Assembly: GCF_901000735.1 (NCBI RefSeq)
Contig: NC_081542.1
Span: forward strand, 31,683,573-31,747,572
Direction of reading: 5' to 3'
Origin: Corylus avellana
Lineage: Eukaryota; Streptophyta; Magnoliopsida; Fagales; Betulaceae
Length of the DNA stretch: 64,000 nt
Of the stretch, positions 1-10,267 are shown piece by piece. Position numbers and translations under genes: made by a program. The notes below the pieces were generated by a model. It searched no databases. It worked only from the letters and a program-made list of their open reading frames with translations, and was not told the DNA's origin. Within the stretch, counting starts at the first letter, position 1, and the number at the start of each line of letters is the position of its first letter.

Positions 1-1160
1 CACTCGGTATGATTCCCTCTCTTATGGTTACTTGCTTCCTTGGATTGTACAACTTCTCCCATGTTGTCGCAAAACAATGTAATAGGAGACTGCTCTATCC
101 TAATAACACCAAGATCAACTAAAAACTTCCTAAGCCATATTGAATTCCTTTCTTACCTTACAAGCCACAACACATTCAGTTTCCACAGTGGATCCAGCAA
201 TACATGATTGCTTAACACTTCTCCAACTAAGGGCTCCTCCACCTAGGGTATAGACATACCTTGAGGTAGACTTTTGGGAATCACGATCTGACTGAGAGTT
301 AGCATGTGTGTAACCGATAGCTGTCAAATCATTACAAGGGTAGACAAGCATACAATCCCTCGTTCTCCGAAGATACTTGAGTATATGCTTCACCACTACC
401 AAATGTGGTGGCCCATGGTTTGACTGATATCTGCTCACCATGTCAACTAAAAAACATATATCTCATCTAGTGGATAGTATAGCATGCATGAGGCTTCCTA
501 CAGTCTAAGCATAAGGAATTACCCTCATCTGCTCTTACTCTTGAGTTGTCTTACGACATTGCTCCTTTGTAAGGGGAACTCCATACATAAGGTCATAGCA
601 TGCTAAATCTTGCTATGACCTTGTGTATGTATGCAGCTTAGGATAAGCCTATCATCATATTCCTATGATCTTATAGGATCTTGATCCCAAGGCTATACCT
701 TGCTTCTCCCAAGTCCTTTATATCAACCTTTTTAGACAATCAGATCCTTACTATTGATAATGTCACCACATCATGTCCAATGAGCAAGATATCATCAACA
801 TACAACACCAAAAATGTAACTACTTTATCTTGACACTTCTTGTACACACATGGTTCATCTTGGTTTTCTTCAAAGCCGAACTGTTTGATTGTCTCATCAA
901 ACTTGATATTCCATGACTGGGATGCCTACTTAAGTCCATGGATGGACATTTTTACATACCATATCCTCTTGGTTCTCAGCTATAAACCCGTCTAGCTACA
1001 TCATATAGAGGTCCTCGTGAAGTTGCCTATTCAAAAAGGCAATATTGACATTCATTTGCCAAATCTCAATGTCAAAATGAGCGGTGATGGCCAAGAGTAT
1101 TCAAATGAATTTAAGCATGGCTTCTGGCAAAAAGGTTTCCTTATAATCGATCCATTCTTT
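1..1160 (-). pseudogene. Ty1/copia reverse transcriptase-RNase H fragment
   Basis: Reading the minus strand from about 1150 down to 1 gives copia pol in the usual order. First comes the RT palm (LLAITAHFDIEIWQMNVNIA, then FDETIKQFGFEENQDEPCVY). The catalytic motif YVDDILL lies at about 782-802. The linker follows (VGSLMHAMLY, then MVSRYQSNHGPPH), then the RNase H end (TLGGGALSWRSVKQSC), and after a frameshift near 140-150 FLVDLGVIRIEQSPITLFCD. Several stops and frameshifts break the frame, so it is a dead copy. The longest open piece is 130-441 (103 codons). The element runs off the left edge of the window. Its internal end coincides with an AT microsatellite near 1187. No LTR, PBS or gag is visible. 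Family assignment is secure from motif order; insertion limits are unknown. Confidence 0.9.
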
Positions 1161-1186
1161 TTGAGTAAAAAACCCTACAATTTTCA

Positions 1187-1213
1187 TTATATATATATAT
1201 ATATATATATATT
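1187..1213. repeat. (AT)n microsatellite
   Basis: Uninterrupted AT dinucleotide run at the inner end of the copia fragment. Confidence 0.9.
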
Positions 1214-1845
1214 ATGAAATTTATCAATTGAGGTAATTATGTGAGAGCATAAGCTTTTTCTAGTTTACACTTAAAGATTTTTCTAATTTGAATAAATTTT
1301 ATGTGGAAATGAAGCAAGGTGTTCAGTCAATTGATAAATCCACAAAGTGAAATTAATTATTATATGTGCATTAACGTATGTAAGCTAAGGCACCAAAACA
1401 ACCAAAAAATAAACTTAAAATAAACCAAAACAATCAAATTGAGTCTTAAGTCAATTGATTGCACACTACAATTGTCCTCTAATTGTTATTTGATAACTAT
1501 AGTAGTTTTTATTTACTCAGAAATTTCCAAAGGAAAAATATTAAAATGAACAAAATTGAAAAATAGAAAAGCCGAACAATCGAGAAACCCCAGAAAACTA
1601 AGAAAGAATAGTACACAAAGAAGAGAAGCTGAAGTACTACTGCTAGACTATAGGCTACAGAGTTTACCCAAAAGCTTAAGCTAATGGGTTTGGATCCATT
1701 TACGTATATTAACTACTCACATTGTTTATTTTTCCTCAATACGGGGTACAACATTAACATGTGCAGTCATAACATTTAGTGTTTTTATAGTTTGTACTCA
1801 CTTAGGAAACTTCTGTATTTGTTCTAAATGGTAATTTTTTTATAG
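1214..1845. other. AT-rich non-coding stretch
   Basis: No open frame or repeat family recognised. The last 45 bases (about 1799-1845) resemble the intron sequence just before the intact LRR exon at 4864 (CACTTAGGAAACTT...CTAAATGGTAA). This piece is therefore probably duplicated intron of the LRR kinase locus. Confidence 0.5.
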
Positions 1846-1989
1846 ATACTACCCCATCTGCTTTGCTTAGGTGCAAATAACTGCAATATTTATTATTGTG
1901 GGTTAATAATTTCATAAGAAAACTACTATCAGAAACTGGGAATTTAACCATGCTTACCAAGTTATACCTTAGCCATAACAATTTTGAAG
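1846..1989 (+). pseudogene. Degenerate double-LRR pseudo-exon, copy 1
   Basis: Exactly 144 bases, the same length as the intact exon at 4864-5007, and preceded by the acceptor-like TTTTTTTATAG. Conceptual translation gives TTPSALLRCK, a TAA stop, then ETGNLTMLTKLYLSHNNFEG. The expected donor GT is GG here. It is a dead duplicate of an LRR exon of the downstream receptor kinase. Confidence 0.7.
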
Positions 1990-2103
1990 GGTTGTTTAGT
2001 GTTCTTTTAGCCTTTTCAAGATTAAATTTCAATATTGGTTTCTAAATGGAAATTGTTTTGAAAACAACTACAAATTTTATGGTTCTTGTTATATAAATTC
2101 AAA

Positions 2104-2277
2104 AGAATAGTACCTTTGAAAATTGGAAACTTAAAACATTTTTTGCAACTTTGTTCAAATGCAAATAGCTGCAATATTTATTGTTGTGGGTTAATATTTT
2201 CACAGGAACACTACCTCTGGAAATTGGCAACTTAACCATGCTTACTGACTTATACCTTGGTTATAACAACTTTGAAG
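2104..2277 (+). pseudogene. Degenerate LRR pseudo-exon, copy 2
   Basis: Contains CTTTGTTCAAATGCAAATAG (FKCK followed by a stop), then TGTLPLEIGNLTMLTDLYLG and a donor-like AAG|GTTTGT at 2277/2278. The second LRR unit is intact (24 residues). The first half is scrambled and carries a stop at the same LRR position as copy 1. The 5' portion looks like a mosaic with another LRR half (VPLKIGNLK). Confidence 0.65.
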
Positions 2278-2351
2278 GTTTGTTTAGTGTTCTTTTAGCC
2301 TTTTGTAGATTAAATTTCAATATTTGTTTCTAAATGGAAGCTGTTTTATAG

Positions 2352-2422
2352 GTACTATCCCATCCACTTTTTTACATGCAATCAACTGCAACATTTATGG
2401 ATTGGACAAAATAACTTTGAAG
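2352..2422 (+). pseudogene. Degenerate LRR pseudo-exon, copy 3 (internal deletion)
   Basis: Acceptor-like TTTTATAG is followed by GTIPSTFLHAINCN, then a jump to the end of the second unit (AACTTTGAAG|GTATGC). It reads as the start of the first LRR joined to the end of the second, as if the middle of a 144-base exon had been deleted. Confidence 0.6.
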
Positions 2423-3054
2423 GTATGCTTAGTCACGATTTAGTTGATTGTTTATATGCATGACATCATTGATATAGGATATGTGCCTTTTATTTCCTTT
2501 CAATTTAAAGTAGAAAATAATATTCTCAACATACAAGGAAACAAAAGGTTTAGGAAAAAACGAAATTTCCTGAGGATGGACTGATGGTAATCTAATTGTC
2601 TATTACTGCTATGGTGTGCCCCCATTGGGTTGGGTATGTCGGTTGGGTTCTTTAATTTGGCTGCTTGCAAGCACAAATCAAGCAATGCAGTGAAGATGTG
2701 ATTCCAGTCACTCTGTAGGAATAAAAATAAAAATTAACAAAATACTAAACTTATATGCTTTGTTTTTCTCAACAAAAGCAACAAAATAATCACCTATCAT
2801 TTTATCTGAAAAGAGATTAAATAACACAGCATAAATACATGGTGTTGATGCAGTTTCCGGTATGCTGTATGAGCTCTTGCCCGCTTCAACTCTTCACGCT
2901 TCTCAGTACACCTACAGCATAATAAACAATCAAAAGAGCTCATTGGGGATGTTCTAGTGGATTCTCCTCCGATGCTTAAGCTAGTTCCTTTGGTTCAAGA
3001 ATCTATTCCAAATCAATTGTTCAACTTAATGGTGCATATGTAGGGGCATGCTTA
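2423..3054. other. Non-coding, AT-rich
   Basis: No supported gene. Small open frames here have no recognisable content. Confidence 0.4.
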
Positions 3055-3419
3055 GAGCACTAGCAGTAGATGCCCTATATGCCATTTCCTTTCCTATGTT
3101 TAGGGAAAATTTAAAAAAAAAACCACAAAAATACACCCACATCAAAAGCCCTATATTTAACGTACACCAAAGGGTATCTACAGTGTTTCCCAATGCATTG
3201 GGAAACACCATAGATACCAAATACTTTATTAAATTATAAACAAATCATTATCTCTCCTCTCTTCTTCACATGTCTCAACAATTCTCTCTCATATCTTCTC
3301 TGATTCATATAGGAAAAAATAAATGAATCTATTGTGAAGTGTTTTTTTTATAGGGAATCAAAAAGTAGTTTTATTCCCTAAATTGTGGAAAAATGGTTGG
3401 GAAGCTGTTACTAGTGCTC
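3055..3419. mobile_element. Tourist-like MITE (PIF/Harbinger type)
   Basis: Terminal inverted repeat GAGCACTAGCAGTA / TGTTACTAGTGCTC, flanked by the 3-base target duplication TTA (3052-3054 and 3420-3422) typical of PIF/Harbinger MITEs. Length 365 bases. It holds an internal near-perfect palindrome (about 3174-3220, GTGTTTCCCAATGCATTGGG core), which could fold as a strong hairpin. Confidence 0.75.
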
Positions 3420-3579
3420 TTATAGGATAGGTTGTTGGAGCCAAAAATGTCATCTTGGCTAGGAATCAGGGATTTGAGAGTGATTATCGTGCGATTGGAT
3501 CTTTCACGTGATACTGTCGTTATTCAAAAGATATCACATTCATATCTTTCAAGAATTCGAGACTGCCACGCTAGGTTAG

Positions 3580-3893
3580 TGTTAGAATATACGGAAAATA
3601 TAATATATTTTCCGTATATTCCTTAATTACGTTGATATCAAATATTCTCTATTTTAGGGCTGATTGTAATCAAATATTGGGAGGATTTGATTACTATACT
3701 TGTATTCAGACATTACCCTACAAATAGAGACCTTTGTATTATAGACAAAAAAAAGTTAATGAGCACAATGTAGCTCTTAAGGGTATTCCGAGTGGTGGAC
3801 GTAAGTGTCTAACACCGAACCACCAATAAGTTCTTTGTGTTCAGTCTCTCTCTTGCTTCCGCGTAATATTTCCACATCATCATTATTTCAACA
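3580..3893 (+). mobile_element. Solo LTR (copia-like), 314 bp
   Basis: Begins TGTTAGAATATACGG and ends ATTATTTCAACA. It is flanked by a perfect 5-base duplication GTTAG (3575-3579 and 3894-3898). No internal domain remains. It contains an inverted repeat near its start (TACGGAAAATATAATATATTTTCCGTA). Confidence 0.85.
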
Positions 3894-3943
3894 GTTAGAA
3901 CATAGGGGAAAAAATGTACATAAATTTGCTCCATTTTTTTTCC

Positions 3944-3948
<5 letters not shown>

Positions 3949-3981
<33 letters not shown>
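3949..3981. repeat. (TA)n microsatellite
   Basis: TA dinucleotide run of about 33 bases. Confidence 0.9.
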
Positions 3982-3985
<4 letters not shown>

Positions 3986-4221
3986 GTGCTTTAGGGTCAG
4001 TTTTTTGTTTTTAATTCGAGAAATTATTTTGACATCAAGGTAATAATAATTTTAAGCTTTTTTTTTTTTTTCTTCTGTTTCTGCAGTTAATTACGTTATT
4101 CCTCCCTCAAACTACTATCTCGACCCCTAAAACGACCACTTTGTTACAATTAGGTTTCTGAGTAAGATCTAAGCATTAAATATGGATCGAAAATGAGTTG
4201 CATGCCAGGATCTAGATATAC

Positions 4222-4307
4222 TAGGGGTGAAAAGGCGATTAGCGGTTAACGGTTTTTCCTAACCGCTTTCAAAAGCGGTAAATTAACCGCCCGCTTTTTC
4301 ACCTCTA
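4222..4307. mobile_element. Small hAT-like MITE
   Basis: 86 bases beginning TAGGGGTGAAAAGGCG and ending CCGCTTTTTCACCTCTA, imperfect inverted ends, with internal AGCGGTTAACGG / AACCGC repeats. An 8-base target duplication is only half preserved, so the class is tentative. Confidence 0.5.
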
Positions 4308-4582
4308 TTCGATACTTGCCCATTGTCCATCTCCCACATTAAACGAACTATTTTGAACCCACTACACAATGATAGTTGGTCATTTGGCACTCCCTCCATC
4401 CAGAACCTCCTACACAAAACAAGAAGGTGGGTGACTGCTCAGCCTCTTGAACAATATAGCAAGGGGTGGCCGCTCGTACCCCTTGCATCCTCAACATGGG
4501 GTGGCCCTATATATATCCTTAAGCAGCCAATCCTCACTGACAAGCGAGTGGCCTCCTTGCACAAGAAAATCAGAGACCAAAA

Positions 4583-4645
4583 AAGAAGCTTGCTAGTCCT
4601 CTGTTGTGCCCACAAGATCCACAACAGAGGACTAGCAAGCTTCTT
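4583..4645. repeat. Perfect 26-bp inverted repeat (hairpin)
   Basis: Left arm 4583-4608 and right arm 4620-4645 are exact reverse complements (AAGAAGCTTGCTAGTCCTCT...), separated by an 11-base loop. A poly-T tract follows the right arm (about 4649-4664). The hairpin lies inside a 125-codon open frame (4323-4700) that I do not recognise. Confidence 0.85.
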
Positions 4646-4863
4646 CTTGTTTTTTTTTTTTTTAAAGGAATTTCAAACTATGTATTTCAATTCAGGGTAA
4701 ATTTGTCACTAAAAAAATGCTTCATTGTCAAGCGCCATAGATTCCGTCAATTTTAATGCCCATTGTGTATTGCCTTCTTAATTTAAATTTGCCCATTGTT
4801 CTTTTAGTTTTTAGTCACTTAGGAAACTTTAATATTTGTTTCTAAATGGTAATTGTTTTACAG

Positions 4864-5007
4864 GGAATATTCCATCCACTTTGTTCAAGTGCAAACAATT
4901 GCAAAGTTTACACTTTTCGCAGAATAAATTCACAGGAAGAGTACATCCAGGAATTAAGAACTTAACCATGCTCACATGGTTAGACCTTACCAACAACAAC
5001 TTTGGAG
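4864..5007 (+). CDS. LRR-RLK exon encoding two LRR units
   Basis: 144 bases (2 x 72). Acceptor TTGTTTTACAG before 4864 and donor GGAG|GTATGT after 5007. Reads NIPSTLFKCKQLQSLHFSQN, then FTGRVHPGIKNLTMLTWLDL, and so on, with no stop. The same exon has three degenerate copies upstream (1846-2422). Confidence 0.8.
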
Positions 5008-8000
5008 GTATGTGTAGTCCGGCTTTAGTTCATCTGAAAACTATTTATTTATATATCTTTCAATAAAGTAAAAAAAAAAAAAAAAAACACTCAAATATAA
5101 TTAACTATCTCCATGGGTTGTTGTAAAAAACAAAAGGAAATAATCAAAAAACATTGCTGGCAGTTTTAGTCACAGAAATTTGCACATCAATAAGACATCT
5201 GAGAAATTTTTCATCCGATGTGAAACGCTAGGGCTCATTGACTAGTAAGCAATGGTCATTGCTTCCTTAGTCCACACCCACTTAACCAAGTTAAGCCATT
5301 GTGTATTGCCTTCTTAAACCATGTTTTATACAATAAAAAATGTTCCCACCATTATTTTTCCATGCATTTTGTGTGACTCAATTGAATACACCAAGTCACT
5401 AACCAAACAGTATTTGATTAATTTAAGACAAAAAGTGACCTTAAAAAACTTGTGTCTTGACCTCTTGTATTTTTTTTTTTTTCCTTTTCTTTCTTCCTTT
5501 TTCTCGTTCTCCTCTTCTTTGCAAATTTAAATCTAAGACTTACAAAATACAACTTCCATGGCTCATGCTAATAGAAAATTAACAATATTTTTCGCATAGC
5601 TTAACTAATAAAATGCACACTCAACCGACGAGGTGGCCAATAGGCTTGTGAGTGAAAATAGCGGGTGGATTGGCTTTTAGGTATTAATTAGATCTTAATT
5701 TGAAGTTTTTGTTGAGTGTATGTACGACTCATTTAAAGTACATTATTTCTTCTTTTGAATAATAATGTATGATTATTCATATTGTGCCAGGTGCAATACC
5801 AAGTGAAATTGGAAACTTAACTATGCTCAAAAAATTATACCTTGGCAACAACAACTTTGAAGGTATGCTAAGTCATAATTGAGCATATTGAGTATATGGA
5901 TGCTATCATTTATTAAGGATATGTGCCTTCTTATTTGCCTTCTTGAAGCTGCTTAAAATAACAAATGCCACCCTCAATAATTTGCTATGCACTTCGTTGA
6001 ATCATTAGCAAAAATTATATACATCGTCAAAAAAAAAAAAAAAAAAAAAATTGTAATTTGGTCACACTCATCACATTGTATTTGTTTAGTTTAAGACAAA
6101 CACTGACTCAACAACTTATGTCTTCGTCTCAAGACTATTTATTTACATCTTTAGCTCATGAAGTAGAAAAAAAGAAGAAGCTAAAACATAAATATAATTG
6201 ATTCTCTCCATGATTTGTTGTTAAAAAACCGAAATTATTGATCACAAAGCATTGTTGGCAATTTTAGTTAGCAGAAATTGAATTTAGTAAGTGTTGGAAC
6301 TAGTCGCTCATATTAGAACACTAGTGGAAGGCCAAGTAGACGGAAGCGGAGTGAACGTCGCTATCGTAACCTTCATGGAGTGGGAGTATTTTGGGGATTT
6401 CCAAAATACGTCCATACAATTAGGGTTTAGGGTTTTTCCTATATATATGTTATGATGTAACCTTGAATCATTAATAACAAAATATAGCCGCCTCTCTGTG
6501 GACGTAGGCACATTGCCGAACCACGTTAAATCCGCGTCTCAACTCTCTCTTAATCTCTCACTCTTTTAATTTTATATTGTTCATCATTGTTGTGCACGAT
6601 AACAACAGTAAGTTATTCAGGAAATTTTTTGTTAGATGATAAACCATTTAGCTAGAATAAATACTCCATAAACAAGTTGTTTTATTTGTATTGGGTTTGT
6701 GGATTCATATCTCAAGGCTATATATGTACTTATGGATTTATGTGCATAAAAAAACCGAGAAGGAAAAGATTTATTAGGTAAATTTCAAATAAAGAAATAT
6801 TTTAATTGAACAAATCAAAATGCATCTTGCGTGATGCAAGAGGACTTGCAAAAGTTATATTGTCTTTGCTAGTGAAAACAAAATTTGACAATTGAACACA
6901 CTAACCAAACTTGTATTTGATTAGTTTAAGACAAAGAGTGACCTTAAAAAACTTGTGTCTGGATCACCTCTTGTAGTTTTCTTTTTTCATTTGTTTTTTC
7001 CTGTTTGCAGTTTTAAATCTAAGACTTACAAAATATCACATCCATGGAGCCCAAATAAGAAAATAGGGGAAAAATATAAAAAAGCCCCCTAAACTACCAG
7101 CCGTTTTCGATTTAGCCCCCTAATGTTTCAAAAGTGATAAAGTAGCCCCCCAAACTACCAAACTATTGCATTTTGACCACTCCGTTAGTCAAAACCGTCA
7201 GTTTGGATGGAAATTCAAAACGACGTCATTTTGTTGGGGGGCTACTTTATCACTTTCTGAACATTAGGGCGTTAAAATGAAAACGGCTGGTAGTTTGGGG
7301 GGCTTTTTTATATTTTTCCCAAAAATTGTTTTTTTCATAAAAGGGCATTGTAGTAACTTACCCATAATAAAACGACGTCGTTTTGCAGTTTCTGTTCAAA
7401 CTAACAGTTTTAACTAACGGAGTGGCCAAAATGCAATAGTATGCTAGTTTGGGGGGTTATTTTATCACTTTTAAAACATTAGGGGGCTAAATCGAAAAGG
7501 GCTGATAGTTTGGGGGGTTTTTTTATATTTTTCCCATAAAATAGTTATCACCTGGCACGTGAAACAAGGATAGAGGGCAGAGTGGCTTATTTGTTAGCTA
7601 ACTCTTAATTCGAAGTATTAATTAGTTTATTAGACATCAGTTCACTTGTAATTACGATTCATATAAAGCACATTATTATTTCTTTCGAATAATAATGCAT
7701 GGTTATTCATATTGTGCATTGCAGGTGCAATATCATTTGAAATTGGTAATCTACAAAACCTTGAGATCTTCGATATCGGTGAAAATAAATTTATTGGTCC
7801 AATTCCATTTGAGATCTTTAATATCTCAACAATCCGAGAAATTGATATGAATTTGAATAACCTCTCGGGCCATCTTCCATCAAATGTAGACCTCTTCCTT
7901 CCAAATCTTCAAGGTCTTTATCTTGCATCAAACAAACTGGGAGGAACAATACCCAGCTCTATCTCCAATGCTTCACAAATCATTAAACTAGATTTGGGCT

Positions 8001-10267
8001 TCAACTCATTCTCCGGTTTAATTCCTAAAGAACTTGGTAATTTAAGGCTCCTCCAATATCTCAGCCTAACAAAAAATAATTTGACCATTGAATCTTCTAC
8101 TCCAGAGTTCAACTTTTTCTCATCTTTGTCAAATTTAAGATATCTAAGAACCTTAGGATTGTCATATAATCCACTGAATGACATCCTTCCTAGTTCCATT
8201 GGAAATCTTTCTACTTCTCTTCAAAAATTTCACATTGTTAATTGCAATATTAAGGGAAACATTCCTAGAGACATAGGCAATTTAAGCAACTTGATCACTT
8301 TGGCCGTACGGGCCAATGAATTTTCTGGACCTATTCCAACTACAATGGGAAGATTGCACAAGGTTCAAGGTCTCTATCTTTCTAATAATAGACTAGAAGG
8401 TCTCATCCCATCTGATCTTTGTCGTTTACAGAGCTTGTTTGCATTGGATTTAAGTGATAATGAGCTTTCTGGACCTATTCCTGCATGTGTAAATAATCTC
8501 ACTTTTCTAAGAGCTCTTGACTTAGGTTCCAACCAATTAACTTCCTTGATTCCCATGAGTTTATGGAGCCTTACATATATCTTGGAGGTTCACCTCTCAT
8601 TAAATTCTCTAAGTGGCCCTCTCTCATTTGAGATTGGAAATTTGAAGGTCTTGAGAGTATTAGCGTTATCAAGAAATCAACTATCGGGCAATATCCCAAC
8701 AACAATTGCTAGCCTCAAGGATATAGCTAATCTCTCATTGGCGCACAATCGATTAGAAGGCTCAATTCCTAAATCATTTGGTGAATTGGTAAGCTTGGAA
8801 TTCTTGGATCTTTCAAGTAACAATTTATCTGGAGAGATTCCCAAGTCTTTGGAAGCACTCTCATACCTTAAATATCTAAATGTCTCTTTCAATAGACTAC
8901 GAGGAAAAGTTCCTATGAGAGGACCATTTGTAAACTTCTCCGCTGCATCATTTATATCAAATGATGGACTTTGTGGTGCTCCTCGACTGCAAGTTCCCCC
9001 ATGTAAAGAAGGTGGTTCTCGACCAAAAAACACCGCAACATCATGTATACTAAAGTATGTATTACCAACAATTGGGTTAACAATACTTGTAGTTGCTATT
9101 GTATTATTATGGACAAGATGCAGAAAAAGGAATTCAAAACTTCCACTGGAGATAACCTTGTTACCACTAGTGACATGGAGAAGAATTTCCCAACAAGAAC
9201 TTTTACAAGCAACAGAAAGGTTCAGTGCAAACAACTTACTTGGTAAAGGGGGCTTTGGATCAGTATACCAAGGGACACTTTCAGATGGAATGATTGTTGC
9301 AATAAAAGTTTTTAACTTGGTAGTAGAAGGGTCCTTCAAGAGTTTTGAAACAGAATGTGAGGTACTATGCAATATTCGACATCGGAATCTTGTCAAAATC
9401 ATCAGCACATGTAGTAACATGAACTTCAAAGCTTTTGTATTGGAATACATGCCTAATGGGAACCTAGAGAAGTGGCTGTATTCTCAAAACTATTGTTTAA
9501 GTATCGTACAAAGACTACATATAATGACCGATGTCGCATCAGCACTGGAATACCTTCATTATGGTTATTCAACACCTATTGTTCATTGCGATTTGAAGCC
9601 CAGCAATATCTTGTTAGATGAAGATATGGTCGCACATGTTGCTGATTTTGGCATTGCCAAATTGTTAGGTGATGGGGATTCTATGATGCGAACCATGACT
9701 CTTGCTACAATTGGGTATATGGCACCAGGTGATGTTTTTTACCTAAAACTTGAACTTGAATATTTGTCATTCTATTCAATTCATGCATACACAGATAACT
9801 ATAACCTTTTGGTAGAATATTGACTTTAGTACTTTATATCTTTTAAAAAAAATTCATTGACTATTGCGCAATACAAAATTATATTCTCATGATTAATTGC
9901 TATGTTGCATATAGAGTATGGGTCAGAAGGAATTGTTTCTACAAGAGGCGATGTGTATAGTTTTGGTATTTTGTTGATGGAAGCTTTCACAAGAATGAAA
10001 CCTACTGATGACATGTTTGCTGGAGAAATGAGTTTGAAGCATTGGATAGAGGAATCATCACGCCTTTCTACAACTACTGTAGTCGATGCCACTTTGTTAA
10101 GCACTGAAAGAGATTATACTTCTATAGAAGATTGCATATCATCCATAATGGGGTTGGCGTTGCATTGTTGTGCAGAGTTACCTGGACATAGGGTTAATGC
10201 AAAAGATATTTTAATCACACTCAACAAGGTCAAATCAAAATTTCTAAAAGATACAGAAGGATGCTAG
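4864..10267 (+). CDS. LRR receptor-like kinase, subfamily LRR-XII (FLS2/EFR/Xa21-like), 5' end missing
   Basis: Four exons join in one open frame: 4864-5007, 5791-5862, 7725-9728 and 9915-10267. All junctions up to 7725 are phase 1. The joined product is 857 residues. In order it has about 19 leucine-rich repeats of 24 residues, a C-terminal LRR cap (GLCGAPRLQVPPCK), one membrane segment (YVLPTIGLTILVVAIVLLW) and a kinase domain. Kinase landmarks are the glycine loop LGKGGFGSVYQG, lysine in VAIKVF, HCDLKPSN (non-RD, as in LRR-XII immune receptors), ADFGIAKLLG, and GYMAPEYG, restored by splicing 9728 to 9915. Known members sit in the plasma membrane and sense microbial peptides. No signal peptide or N-terminal LRR cap is visible; the copia remnant and pseudo-exons occupy the upstream space. 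It may be a truncated gene, or its first exons may lie outside the window. Function is inferred from the family. Confidence 0.85.
5791..5862 (+). CDS. LRR-RLK exon encoding one LRR unit
   Basis: Exactly 72 bases, phase 1 at both ends. Acceptor ATTGTGCCAG, donor GAAG|GTATGC. Reads GAIPSEIGNLTMLKKLYLGN followed by NNFEG. It is too short to appear as a long open frame, but exon length, phase and splice sites all agree with its neighbours. Confidence 0.8.
6292..6607 (+). mobile_element. Solo LTR (copia-like), 316 bp
   Basis: Begins TGTTGGAACTAGTCG and ends ACGATAACAACA, with perfect 5-base duplication GTAAG on both sides (6287-6291 and 6608-6612). Contains CCTATATATATG as a possible TATA element. 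It differs in sequence from the solo LTR at 3580. Confidence 0.85.
7067..7535. mobile_element. MULE-type MITE with duplicated right end
   Basis: Ends GGGAAAAATATAAAAAAGCC and GGGTTTTTTTATATTTTTCCC are inverted repeats. Flanks AGAAAATAG (7058-7066) and ATAAAATAG (7536-7544) form a 9-base target duplication with one mismatch, as for Mutator-like elements. A second right-end copy lies inside, ending at about 7321, so the left 255 bases form a complete fold-back by themselves. AAACGACGTC occurs in both halves. Confidence 0.7.
7725..9728 (+). CDS. LRR-RLK main exon: about 16 LRRs, transmembrane segment, most of the kinase
   Basis: 2004 bases open throughout. The frame can also be opened from ATG 7712, but that codon lies in the intron before acceptor TTGCAG (7719-7724), so the true exon starts at 7725. 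Units follow the plant pattern (for example GPIPFEIFNISTIREIDMNL), with an island in the fifth unit (ESSTPEFNFFSSLSNLRYLR). The membrane span is at roughly residues 445-467 of the 7712 frame, the glycine loop near 511, HCDLKPSN near 624 and DFG near 644. The exon ends ATG GCA CCA G|GT at 9728. Reading on into the intron gives an artificial C-terminus up to 9823. Confidence 0.9.
9915..10267 (+). CDS. LRR-RLK last exon, kinase C-lobe
   Basis: Acceptor GCATATAG at 9907-9914. The codon split G|AG restores the APE glutamate. Reads EYGSEGIVSTRGDVYSFGIL, then MEAFTRMKPTDDMFAGEMSL and so on, to a TAG stop at 10265-10267. The intron is 186 bases (9729-9914), an intron position typical of LRR-XII kinases. 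Confidence 0.9.

Larger units (their letters stand above)
5863..7724 (+). other. Intron of the LRR-RLK, enlarged by insertions
   Basis: AT-rich intron between GAAG|GTATGC and TTGCAG|GTGCAA. It contains the solo LTR at 6292-6607 and the MULE-type MITE at 7067-7535. The 30 bases before both flanking acceptors are alike (CATTATT...TCTTTTGAATAATAATG...TTATTCATATTGTGC), showing that these exons arose by duplication of exon plus adjoining intron. Confidence 0.7.

Noticed and set aside
4323..4700. 125-codon frame
   Set aside because: It spans the perfect hairpin and a poly-T tract, and its sequence shows no domain; better explained as chance.
8677..9450. 257-codon frame antisense to the receptor kinase
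   Set aside because: It mirrors the coding strand of a convincing LRR-kinase exon and has no domain of its own.
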